From: Flavobacterium sp. KMS
GTDB lineage: Bacteria > Bacteroidota > Bacteroidia > Flavobacteriales > Flavobacteriaceae
DNA: 64,000 nucleotides
Direction: 5' to 3'
Assembly (NCBI RefSeq): GCF_000813005.1
Contig: NZ_JSYP01000003.1
Location: 248,001 to 312,000, forward strand
The notes beneath the pieces are model-generated. The model saw nothing but the letters and a program-made list of their open reading frames with translations. It was not told the origin of the DNA and made no database searches. The translations under genes and the position numbers were made by a program. Positions 19,028 to 27,237 of this stretch are shown piece after piece; positions within the stretch are counted from its first letter, which is position 1, and each line of letters opens with the position of its first letter.

Positions 19028-19035
19028 CAAAAGTA
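19028..19035 (-). promoter_or_regulatory. Candidate -7 box for the sigma factor gene
   Basis: On the minus strand TACTTTTG matches the Bacteroidota -7 consensus TAnnTTTG, placing the start of RNA about 27 bases ahead of the sigma factor start codon. A good -33 TTTG at 19-21 bases was not found. Confidence 0.35.
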
Positions 19036-19163
19036 AGATTAAACCTTTATCAATATTTTTGTGGTTTAGTCATTTAATAATTTATTAATATTACACTATG
19101 TCTGTTTTATAGTTTTATCCTGAATTGTTTACTTATTTAATTACAGCAACTATTGAAACAAAA

Positions 19164-19193
19164 AAAAGAGCCACCATTTTAGGATGACTCTTT
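19164..19193 (-). terminator. Terminator after the 198-residue gene
   Basis: On the minus strand AAAGAGTCATCC and GGTGGCTCTTT form a stem, using G-U pairs, followed by a run of T. It is 9 bases past the stop of the gene at 19202. Confidence 0.65.
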
Positions 19194-19201
19194 GTATCGC
19201 A

Positions 19202-19798
19202 TTAATTAAAAGAGATGTATGACGAAGAAGGCAGCGGAAATATATCTTTATCTAAAATGACATTTGCATTAAATAGAGATACTAATTTTGCTGTATCGAG
19301 TGTGGTGCTTAATTGGGAATCATCCAGATGATTAAAGGTTGTTTCTAGAAAATTACAAAGTCCTATTACTTTTATTATAGCAGTACGGTTCTCGTTTTGA
19401 AATCCCATTTCTATAATCAAAGCAAAATAAGATTCCCATAATCTCTCTTTGTTTTCCAGATAAGAATCACTTATTAAGTATCTTGAAAAATCATCTACAT
19501 TAGTATCAAAAAATAGGCAGGTTTGCTCTATTATTTTAGTAAAATCGGTCTCTTTATTTAAGACATTATAAAATGATTTGAATTTGCCTATATTTCCTTG
19601 TAGCTCGTTTGGGTTAAATATATATTGTAACTCATAAGGTGCAACACCTTCAATATAGGCTATCGCTTCATTTTGTATTTGTTCCCTATGCCCTTTCATT
19701 TTTAATGCAGCTAATTTAGCAAGGAATGAAAAATTGGCGGAGTCTTTAGCAAAAGGCTTGTACTGAAAAAAATCAAAAGTTTTTATTTCTCTATTCAT
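19202..19798 (-). CDS. Unknown protein, second of a coupled pair
   Basis: The 198-residue product is mostly helical by composition, lacks a signal peptide and contains no motif that was recognised. Its start codon overlaps the stop of the preceding gene as ATGA, so the two are translationally coupled and probably act together. A terminator follows. The C terminus (FPLPSSSYISFN) is unusual and Ser-rich. Function unknown. Confidence 0.6.
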   Translation of the reverse strand: MNREIKTFDFFQYKPFAKDSANFSFLAKLAALKMKGHREQIQNEAIAYIEGVAPYELQYIFNPNELQGNIGKFKSFYNVLNKETDFTKIIEQTCLFFDTNVDDFSRYLISDSYLENKERLWESYFALIIEMGFQNENRTAIIKVIGLCNFLETTFNHLDDSQLSTTLDTAKLVSLFNANVILDKDIFPLPSSSYISFN

Positions 19799-20424
19799 TG
19801 TTTGTTTATGTTTTCTAAATTAAAATAGAATGGTGTAGAATTATTACCTGGTCCACCACCTGTCATTACGATATCTGCGCTAGTAATACCAAAAAGATTG
19901 ATTTGTGAATTAATCTGAGAGATTATAGCAGAATCTAATATATCTCCTTCTTCTATTTCAGGTACAACACCTATAAAAAGTCTTGGATAAAATTCAAAAA
20001 CGGCTTTATCTCCCGGCTTCAAGTTTGTTTTTGTAGCAATTAATCTATTGTTTCTGTAACAGTTTGCATCGATTATTCCAGATGGAAGTGCATTTTTGAT
20101 TTCTATTTGACTAAGATTTGTAGCTGGTTTTGATGCAACTCTCAGTACGCTGCCAGAGTTATCCATGACCATTTCATACGCTGTTCCTTCATAAGTGTAA
20201 AACATGGGAGTAAAATTACCGTATGAATCACAAGCAGATACTTCATAACCCATCGAAAATGTAAAAGGATGATTATCTAGTTTAGCACTGTTTTCTATTA
20301 CTTTCCAGGCAATAGCAGTTTTTTCAAATTCCTGAGCAGCATTTTGTTGAAAAATAACGACATTATTGTTCTTTGCATCATTAGATTTATTGATGAAATT
20401 CAATTTAATTTTGTCCATTATCAT
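19795..20424 (-). CDS. Unknown beta-rich protein, first of a coupled pair
   Basis: The 209-residue product has no signal peptide. It looks beta-rich, with FYTYEGTAYEMVMDNSGSVL and NLKPGDKAVFEFYPRLFIGV, and it ends in a Gly/Asn motif (MTGGGPGNNSTPFYFNLENI). The tail pattern is reminiscent of small Bacteroidota proteins of unknown function; no family could be named. It is coupled to the next gene by a 4-base overlap. A start at Met3 (MDKIKLNFINK) is equally possible. Confidence 0.6.
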   Translation of the reverse strand: MIMDKIKLNFINKSNDAKNNNVVIFQQNAAQEFEKTAIAWKVIENSAKLDNHPFTFSMGYEVSACDSYGNFTPMFYTYEGTAYEMVMDNSGSVLRVASKPATNLSQIEIKNALPSGIIDANCYRNNRLIATKTNLKPGDKAVFEFYPRLFIGVVPEIEEGDILDSAIISQINSQINLFGITSADIVMTGGGPGNNSTPFYFNLENINKQ

Positions 20425-20592
20425 AATAATTTAGGGGGTTGAACTTTCCTTTTTTATATACTTTGATAATATTTGGTTTATGGATTTTTAATTTATCTAC
20501 AATTTAAAACGAAAATTTAAATATCGATACCGTATTTATACCTATTTTTTAAGTGTTAAATTCATACAAATAATGATGTTTATGGACATAAA

Positions 20593-20617
20593 AAAACAGG
20601 CATTAATTGCCTGTTTT
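20593..20617 (-). terminator. Terminator after the MFS gene
   Basis: AAAACAGGCA, a short loop and TGCCTGTTTT form a clean stem with a T-run on the minus strand, 29 bases past the stop of the MFS gene. Confidence 0.75.
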
Positions 20618-20645
20618 AAACTTAAATAAGTAGTTGGGTTTTGTT

Positions 20646-21878
20646 TTATTCTTGATTTATTATTCTGTTTCTTGCTGCCTTAAGTCCAACAAAAAGCATT
20701 ATTACAACTATGATTAAAAGGAAATATAAAGATAAGTTCCAGTTGTTTCCGTACTCATATAAACTACCAAATATAGGAGGGCCAAATGCGGCTAATAAAT
20801 AACCTACCGATTGTGCCATACCAGATATTCTTGTTGCTGTGTGACTATCTGCAGTACGAAGTACAAAAAACATCATTGACAGACTGAATGATAATCCTGA
20901 GGATATTCCGAAAAGAATAACTGCAGTATAAATATATTGCAACTGAAAGAATAGTATAAGTAAAACGCTAATAAACATTCCTGCGGCAACAACAAAAATT
21001 AAGCTTTTCTGGTTAGTCAGTTTAGATGCTATAATTGGTCCAAGGAATGTTAAAGGCAACATTGCCATTTGCATGAAAGACAAAACCCATCCGCTTTCTT
21101 CTTTTACCATACCATAACCCTGCAATAGCATTGGTAACCAAGTTACAATCGAATAATACATTAATGATTGAAGCCCCATAAATACACTAATTTGCCATGC
21201 TAGTGGTGATTTAAAGATGTTTAAATTACTCTTTACAATTCCAACTTTCTCTATGTTTTCTGTTCTTTTTAATGCGATTGGCAACCATATTAAAAAAGAA
21301 AATACAGCAATCCAAATCCATAATCCCAAAGAACCTTTCCAGCCAAGACCGCTTAATTTACCAATAGCTATACTAAATCCAGAAGCTAGAGCTGCCGTAA
21401 GATTCATCGATACAGAATAGAAACCGATAACCATTCCGGATTTATTAGGAAATGTTTTTTTGATATATCCAGGTACCAAAACATTTCCGATACATATTGC
21501 GATACCTAATATAGCCGATCCTAGAAATAGTGAAACTACTGTACCCATTACTCTTATGTATAATCCTGCGATTAAAAGTGCTATCGAGAAAAGCAGAAAC
21601 TTCTCTAGACTCAGTTTTTTAGATAATTGCCCAACAAGTATAGATAGGAATGCAAATGCCATTAACGGAATGGTTGTAAGAAGTCCTGCCTCACTGTTTG
21701 ATAGATTTAGTGATTTACTAATCTCTGTTAATACTGGCCCAAGAGCCGTTAATGGCGCTCGTAATGTAGAGGCAACAAATAATATCCCAACGAATGGCAG
21801 TAAGATTCCGAAACAAAATCCAGTGTTACTTTTCCAGTCTTTTTTATGCATATTCATAATATTTTTTTTCTTCTGCAA
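20646..21878 (-). CDS. MFS transporter, CynX/NimT type
   Basis: The 410-residue protein has about 12 membrane helices. The first carries ASTLRAPLTALGPVLTEIS, typical of the CynX/NimT (YeaN) group of MFS carriers linked to cyanate, nitroimidazole or other small-molecule transport. An AraC-type regulator is divergent, 75 bases away, and probably controls it. Starts at Met8 (21857) or Met10 (MHKKDW, 21851) are attractive, because a TAAATTTG promoter box on the minus strand overlaps the first Met. Substrate unknown. Confidence 0.82.
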   Translation of the reverse strand: MQKKKNIMNMHKKDWKSNTGFCFGILLPFVGILFVASTLRAPLTALGPVLTEISKSLNLSNSEAGLLTTIPLMAFAFLSILVGQLSKKLSLEKFLLFSIALLIAGLYIRVMGTVVSLFLGSAILGIAICIGNVLVPGYIKKTFPNKSGMVIGFYSVSMNLTAALASGFSIAIGKLSGLGWKGSLGLWIWIAVFSFLIWLPIALKRTENIEKVGIVKSNLNIFKSPLAWQISVFMGLQSLMYYSIVTWLPMLLQGYGMVKEESGWVLSFMQMAMLPLTFLGPIIASKLTNQKSLIFVVAAGMFISVLLILFFQLQYIYTAVILFGISSGLSFSLSMMFFVLRTADSHTATRISGMAQSVGYLLAAFGPPIFGSLYEYGNNWNLSLYFLLIIVVIMLFVGLKAARNRIINQE

Positions 21879-21953
21879 ATTTACAATGTGTATTATAATT
21901 AAATTTGCCAGATGTTTAATCTAAAACGACAAAAGTAATTTGTGTGATGTATT

Positions 21954-22724
21954 ATGAAGAATCATGAATTAGTAGACAGAATTGCCAAGAAAGCCTATGT
22001 TTGGTTTGAAGATAATTGGGTACATGATACCGATGAGCACTCTCATAAAAGAGCGCAACTTGTTTATGTAGAGAAAGGTTTTCAATACCTGCATGTGGCT
22101 GGACGTATTTATCTCTTGCCTCAAAATCATGCTGCATGGATTCCCTCTAACCTATCTCACAGAACTACTGCTGTTTCTGAAGATATAAATTTGAGAACCA
22201 TTTTTTATTCTGTCAAAGAGGAAGATAATTTTTATGATAAACTAAGAATTTTTTCTGTTCCTCCTGTGCTTCGGGAGATTATATCTTATTCTTCTAAATG
22301 GAGTAAAAAAGAAGCCTATTCGGTGGAGGAAGAAGCTTTTCTGAATGCTATTTTTGTAGAATTACCAAGTTTTTTTAAAGATGCAATTGCTTTAAATGTA
22401 GTAATCCCAAATGATGAACGTTTATTACAAATAAGTAACTTTATTATAGATAATATCGGGAATGATCTACAGGTTAGCACAATTGCCGAAAACAATAATA
22501 TGTCGTTAAGATCTCTGGAAAGAGTATTTAAGAAAGAAACAACAATTACAATTTCTAAGTACATTCAGTTTGTACGCATTATAAAAGGTGTTGAGTTTTT
22601 AAGCACCGGAAAATATACCGTATCTCAAGTAGCTTATCTTGTAGGTTACAAAAGTATACAAGCATTTAGTTCTAGCTTTTTTCAGATACTGAATAAAAGA
22701 CCTAATGAGTTTTTAGGAGTTTAA
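21954..22724 (+). CDS. AraC-family transcriptional regulator
   Basis: The 256-residue protein has an N-terminal cupin-like sensor (HSHKRAQLVYVEKGFQYLHV, typical histidine-rich strand) and a C-terminal AraC double helix-turn-helix at about 155-256 (ISTI-like segment VSTIAENNNMSLRSLERVFK; VSQVAYLVGYKSIQAFSSSF). It is divergent from the MFS gene, the usual arrangement for a regulator and the pump it controls. The effector is unknown. Confidence 0.88.
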   Translation: MKNHELVDRIAKKAYVWFEDNWVHDTDEHSHKRAQLVYVEKGFQYLHVAGRIYLLPQNHAAWIPSNLSHRTTAVSEDINLRTIFYSVKEEDNFYDKLRIFSVPPVLREIISYSSKWSKKEAYSVEEEAFLNAIFVELPSFFKDAIALNVVIPNDERLLQISNFIIDNIGNDLQVSTIAENNNMSLRSLERVFKKETTITISKYIQFVRIIKGVEFLSTGKYTVSQVAYLVGYKSIQAFSSSFFQILNKRPNEFLGV

Positions 22725-22767
22725 TAATCAATATAATATAGAATATTAGGTTCTGTTAATATATGCC

Positions 22768-22799
22768 TTTGCTGCTTTAAAAAAAATAATTTATCTTTA
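22768..22799 (+). promoter_or_regulatory. Candidate Bacteroidota promoter
   Basis: TTTG at 22768-22771 and TATCTTTA at 22792-22799 are 20 bases apart, close to the Bacteroidota -33/-7 consensus (TTTG, TAnnTTTG). They would give RNA starting about 100 bases ahead of the outer-membrane protein gene. Confidence 0.4.
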
Positions 22800-22905
22800 A
22801 GTTTTATCAAGCATAAAATTATTTGCTTGGACTAAGAATGCCCCCATTTGCATACCCTCTGGAATACATTAAATAGTTTATACAGTAACTTAAAATAAAT
22901 CCAAA

Positions 22906-23979
22906 ATGCATAAAATATTACCTACTATAATGCTGTTTTTATTTTGTTTATGTGCATCGTCTCAAACAAAACCAGCCGATAGCACTGCTAAAACTAAGGC
23001 AAGTCCCAAGAATATCGATTTTAATGTAATGCCTTATCTTAATTATAATAGAACGCTAGATTTTATGTTTGGTGCTATTCCTATGATGATGTACAAACTC
23101 AATAAAGCCGATACTATTTCTCCTAAATCGCTCTCGGGTATATCGGCAGTTTATACGACCAATAAATCCTATTTTGTAGCTTCTTTTAATAAATGGTATT
23201 TTAATGAAGATAAGTGGCGTGCACAATTTATTTTTATAACAGGAAATCAAAATGCTCAGTTTTATGTAGATGATATCGACACGCCTGACTTTTATGATTA
23301 TTCAACCAAAAAAACTGTTGCCGCGATGACTATTCAGCGTAAAGTGGTTAAGGCATTATATGCTGGTATTGGCTATTCGTATGCGCATTACGATACAAAT
23401 TATGAAGATGATATACAACCATCTTCTGTTACTCAAACAAATGGTTTGCAGCTAAATATGATGTATGATACTCGTGACGCTGTTTATTATCCTACCAAAG
23501 GTGATAAAGTAAAATTGCGTTGGATTGGTTATCCCACGTGGGTTGATAATGATGTCAGTGCCAATAAAATTCTTTCAGAGTACAATAAATACTTTCCTAT
23601 GCGAAGCGGAACCGATGTACTAGCAGCTCGTTTTTCGGGTAAGTTTGGTTTAGGGAATATTTCTTTTGAGCAGCAAGTAACTATTGGCGGTGAGGATATT
23701 AGAGGATATTCAGAAGGGAAATACCGTGGTGACGGACTAATGGCTTTACAAGCGGAATACCGTTATAATTTTAATAAAAAAATGGGTCTTGTTGGTTTTG
23801 CTGGCGTAGCAACTATTTATGGTTCTGATACCTCCGATTTTAATTGGAATTTATACCCTGGTGCAGGAATTGGCTATCGCTACAGAGCCTTTAAACACGA
23901 GAAATTTAATGTTGGCTTGGATGCAGCTGTTGGAAAAGGCGATTGGGGACTTTATTTCCGAATCGGTGAAGCTTTTTAA
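22906..23979 (+). CDS. Omp85/surface-antigen family outer-membrane barrel
   Basis: The 357-residue protein has a signal peptide (about 1-19) and lacks POTRA domains. Beta-strands alternate through its length, and the loop-6 motif IRGY of the bacterial surface antigen family appears in GGEDIRGYSEGKYRGDGL (about residues 264-281). It ends in aromatic LYFRIGEAF. It is much shorter than BamA and resembles the small single-barrel members of the family. Its role is unknown; it may be a two-partner or porin-like barrel. It stands alone. Confidence 0.75.
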   Translation: MHKILPTIMLFLFCLCASSQTKPADSTAKTKASPKNIDFNVMPYLNYNRTLDFMFGAIPMMMYKLNKADTISPKSLSGISAVYTTNKSYFVASFNKWYFNEDKWRAQFIFITGNQNAQFYVDDIDTPDFYDYSTKKTVAAMTIQRKVVKALYAGIGYSYAHYDTNYEDDIQPSSVTQTNGLQLNMMYDTRDAVYYPTKGDKVKLRWIGYPTWVDNDVSANKILSEYNKYFPMRSGTDVLAARFSGKFGLGNISFEQQVTIGGEDIRGYSEGKYRGDGLMALQAEYRYNFNKKMGLVGFAGVATIYGSDTSDFNWNLYPGAGIGYRYRAFKHEKFNVGLDAAVGKGDWGLYFRIGEAF

Positions 23980-24366
23980 ATTAATTATTAGTTACTAAGG
24001 TTCTAAGTTACTAAGCTTCTGAGGTCGTAGCTTGTATAGTTTAACCGCAAACTTGTCTTTCTGAGGAACGAAGATACGAGCGATAGCGAACTGGCGAAGC
24101 AATCTCCGCGAGTAGCTCGACAATCTAAGAATGAATCTAAAAAAATGAGCATTTAGTCTATTTTATATATAGAGTATTTACTCTATGTCAAATGCAAGCC
24201 CATTATTAAAATTTTAATATTTTCCCCTCTATTCTTGAGCTACTCGCGGAGACCCTTCCTTCGTCAGGGAGACAAGATTGGGGATACATTGTGGTTAAAA
24301 TTAATCTTGGTCTCTTCTTTTTTTCAACCTTTGAGCCTTTGTTGCTTTTTTTCTTTGTTCCTCCTC
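23980..24366. other. Gap of 387 bases with a long inverted repeat
   Basis: There is no gene. The first part has short direct repeats of TTACTAAG/TTCTAAG. The middle holds the inverted repeat at 24055-24273. The end nearest 24366 is T/C-rich and non-coding. Confidence 0.6.
24055..24273. repeat. Imperfect long inverted repeat (REP or MITE-like)
   Basis: The core arms TCTCCGCGAGTAGCTC (24103-24118) and GAGCTACTCGCGGAGA (24237-24252) are exact complements. Outside them, GTCTTTCTGAGGAACGAAG (24055-24073) and CTTCCTTCGTCAGGGAGAC (24255-24273) are imperfect complements. The 118 bases between the core arms are AT-rich. No transposase is present. Confidence 0.75.
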
Positions 24367-24855
24367 TTAAGGTAGCTTCTTCTCCATTTTAATATTTGCT
24401 CGTTCATAAAGCCCCTGCTCCAATGCGATTTCTTCAAATCCATATTTGCGATAAAGATGTATTGCTGACTCTAACTTTGTGTTAGAATACAGAATTAGTT
24501 TTTCTATTTTCATATCCTTTGCAGTTGTAATGCAATGTTCTAATAATAATGTGCCAATACCATAACCTTGTGCTTTATCACTGACCGCCATTTTTCCTAA
24601 TTCGAAAATAGTATCGCTTTTTTTTAGAAGTGAAGCTGTCCCAACAATTTCATTATCTAATGTAGTATAGTATATAAAACCACCTTTATCAATGATTTCT
24701 TCTTTTGGATTTGAGAGTGAAACTTCATCCATTTTTTCAATTCTAAAATATTTTTCTAGCCAAGCGTAGTTCAGAATTTTGATAGATTCTTTGAATTTAT
24801 CGGTGTAATCTATTATTTTTATTCTTGATTGAGAGTTAATTATATCTTGATTCAT
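24367..24855 (-). CDS. GNAT-family N-acetyltransferase
   Basis: The 162-residue protein is a single GNAT domain. The acetyl-CoA loop (motif A) is visible in MAVSDKAQGYGIGTLLLEHC, and the later strand in LYRKYGFEEIAL matches motif B. It is preceded by a long inverted-repeat gap on its 3-prime side and by the MocR regulator gene on its 5-prime side, 134 bases away on the same strand. The substrate cannot be told. Confidence 0.85.
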   Translation of the reverse strand: MNQDIINSQSRIKIIDYTDKFKESIKILNYAWLEKYFRIEKMDEVSLSNPKEEIIDKGGFIYYTTLDNEIVGTASLLKKSDTIFELGKMAVSDKAQGYGIGTLLLEHCITTAKDMKIEKLILYSNTKLESAIHLYRKYGFEEIALEQGLYERANIKMEKKLP

Positions 24856-24989
24856 TTGTTTTTATATTGAACTTATTAGTTTAAGTGGTTTTATTTAAAT
24901 TGCTGATATATAGTTATTTTAGTTAAAAATTAACACTAGTAAAGACGAGCTGTCACAATGACAGTTATATGTTTTTATAGGCAACAGTA

Positions 24990-26405
24990 TTACAAAGCAT
25001 TTTTTACAATTGTGCCAAGTCGTTTTATATCTAGATTCAGTTTATCATTCCACTCTAAAGCAAAATTAAGACGCATACAATTATTGTATTGATCATGTTG
25101 GGTGAAAATTCTGCCTGGAGCAAAACTGATTTTTTGCTTTATTGCAATATCATATAATGAAGCGGTATCAATTTTTTTGTCAAGTTCAAGCCAAAGAAAA
25201 GATCCTCCTTGTGGTTGAGAAATCTTAGTATTTTCAGGAAAATAATCTTCGACAGCACGCTGAAAATGCAGACAATTTGTATGCAAAGTGTGCCTAAAAT
25301 TTCTTAGATGATGATCATATCTTCCAAATTCCATAAAATCGGCAACTACTTCTTGATACAAAGATGGCGTAGAGATTGTTTGTACTAATTTCTGTCTGAT
25401 TATTTTCTCTTTAAACTGTCCTGGAGCAACCCATCCTACTCTGTATCCTGGAGCAAGTGTTTTGGATACTGATCCGCACCACATCACAATTCCTGCTTCA
25501 TCATAATATTTACAAGGTTTTGGTCTGGCGGCACCAAAGAATAGATTACCATACAAATCATCTTCTATAAGCGGAATGTTATGATAAGTAAGCAATTCGA
25601 CCAATTCTTTTTTATTTTCATCAGGCATTAAGCTACCTAATGGATTACTGAAATTGCTCATAAAACAACATGCTTTAATCTTTGGGATTACTTTTTTTAA
25701 AGCATCAAGATCTACTCCAGTTGTGGGATGTGTAGGGAGCTCGATAACATTAAGTCCCATAGACTTTGCAATTTGGAGTATTCCAAAATAAACGGGACTT
25801 TCGATAGCGATGGTATCTCCTCGTTGGGTTGTGACCATTAAGCAGCTATAAATAGCATTCATAGCTCCAGAAGTAGTTACAAAATCATCTTCGGTTAGTT
25901 TACCTTCTAATACAAGCGACCATTTTGCGAGATTACGTCTCAGGTTTAAATTTCCCTGAACCAAATTATAGTCTGTTCCACTCTCCTCCAGATTTCGCGT
26001 AGCTTTAATAATTCCTTTATTCAGTTTGGCAATAGGAAGCAAACTCTTATGCGGAACTCCCAAAGAAAATTGGGTAATGCTTTTATCACCAAAAGTGTCA
26101 AACACCTTAGTAATTAAATCGTCAGGACTTTTTTGGGTTTCTGATACTTTCAATTTATTCATCGAAGGAATCGAAAATTTCCTATTAGATGTATTACTTA
26201 CATAAAAGCCAGATTTAGGTCTTGATTCTATCAAAGATTTACTTTCTAATTCTAAAAATGCTTGCTTAACAGTATTGATACTTACGTTATATAATTTTTG
26301 TAGTGCACGAATTGAAGGTAGCTTATCTCCTATTTTTAGCGTTTCAGATAAAATCTGTTCCTGAATAATATGAGCAATTTTTATATATAAGACTTCTTTA
26401 GCCAT
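24990..26405 (-). CDS. MocR-type regulator (GntR HTH fused to aminotransferase)
   Basis: The 471-residue protein has a GntR winged helix at about 5-70 (GDKLPSIRALQKLYNVSINT) and a fold-type I aminotransferase domain at about 105-471. Visible PLP contacts are Asn254 in NFSNPLG, Asp282/Tyr285 in LIEDDLYG and the Schiff-base Lys315 in WCGSVSKTLAPG. It is of full family length. MocR proteins usually control a neighbouring gene in amine or vitamin metabolism; none is obvious next to it, so its target may be the GNAT or itself. Confidence 0.9.
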   Translation of the reverse strand: MAKEVLYIKIAHIIQEQILSETLKIGDKLPSIRALQKLYNVSINTVKQAFLELESKSLIESRPKSGFYVSNTSNRKFSIPSMNKLKVSETQKSPDDLITKVFDTFGDKSITQFSLGVPHKSLLPIAKLNKGIIKATRNLEESGTDYNLVQGNLNLRRNLAKWSLVLEGKLTEDDFVTTSGAMNAIYSCLMVTTQRGDTIAIESPVYFGILQIAKSMGLNVIELPTHPTTGVDLDALKKVIPKIKACCFMSNFSNPLGSLMPDENKKELVELLTYHNIPLIEDDLYGNLFFGAARPKPCKYYDEAGIVMWCGSVSKTLAPGYRVGWVAPGQFKEKIIRQKLVQTISTPSLYQEVVADFMEFGRYDHHLRNFRHTLHTNCLHFQRAVEDYFPENTKISQPQGGSFLWLELDKKIDTASLYDIAIKQKISFAPGRIFTQHDQYNNCMRLNFALEWNDKLNLDIKRLGTIVKNAL

Positions 26406-26471
26406 TTCTTTAATTATTATCTTAACAAGTTATATAACCTTATTGGCTAATATTTTATTAAAAAGCATTTT

Positions 26472-26547
26472 AAACCATATAAGTGATTTAAGAAAATATA
26501 AGTTTTAAAACACTTCGTTTAAATGAACTTACATAACTTACATGGTT
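26472..26547. repeat. Dispersed short palindromic element, copy C
   Basis: This 76-base copy begins AAACCATATAAGTGATTTAA and ends ACTTACATGGTT. The end words ACCATATAAGT and ACTTACATGGT are inverted copies of each other apart from one base. It matches copies A and B at 7419-7569. Confidence 0.75.
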
Positions 26548-26589
26548 CGCTTTTTTGTGTAAACAAAGCTTAATTATTTGTTCTAAAAA

Positions 26590-27000
26590 CTAGCACTGAT
26601 CAATCCAGTTTGCTAGTTTATCAATCGCATTTTGTACTGCATTTTCTTTGGTAGCATTATCATTAAATAAAACTTTGAAAGTTTTTTTTGCTTCTAGTTC
26701 TAAACCATCTTTTATTTGTGATGCATTATGTTCTTTTTCTTCAAAGCAATAATTAAATTCAGTTTCTCCAGAGCTATTAATTGTTACAAATCCGTAGCCT
26801 AACATTTGGTTTCCGTAATGAGCAACACTTAGCGGAAGTCCAAAATGATTCATATTGTTTTCGTCTATATTTTGTATCAGATTTGGATTGTTTTTAGTCC
26901 TTTCTTTTGCACGGTTAGATATATTTAATATGCTACCAAGGTGCGAGATATTTACAGTTCCAAATTCTAGATATTGAGCGTTATTTGTTTGAGTATTCAT
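26590..27000 (-). CDS. Small protein of unknown function, divergent from the giant MACPF-like gene
   Basis: The 136-residue product has no signal peptide and no recognised family. It mixes predicted helix and strand (LPLSVAHYGNQMLGYGFVTI) and ends in a helix (AVQNAIDKLANWIDQC). It is divergent from the 1646-residue gene with 237 bases between them, so the two may share a control region. A chaperone, immunity or regulatory link with that protein is possible only by position. Confidence 0.55.
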   Translation of the reverse strand: MNTQTNNAQYLEFGTVNISHLGSILNISNRAKERTKNNPNLIQNIDENNMNHFGLPLSVAHYGNQMLGYGFVTINSSGETEFNYCFEEKEHNASQIKDGLELEAKKTFKVLFNDNATKENAVQNAIDKLANWIDQC

Positions 27001-27237
27001 AAGGAGGATTTGTTTACTACAAACCTACGTACTAAATAAAAACAGGTACAGATACAGAAAACAATTTATATATGGATACAGATTATAAATATATGCTATT
27101 TTATCGGTAAATTATTCAGGTATTTTTACCTATAAAAAAACACTTCCTTTTTATTTACTTTGAGCTAAGCGGCTACTTATAAATTATTGATTTATATGTG
27201 GCACGCGATTATTTACTAATACCCCAATTATAGTATT

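Noticed and set aside
24055..24273. Insertion sequence
   Set aside because: There is an inverted repeat but no transposase frame and no target duplication was seen.
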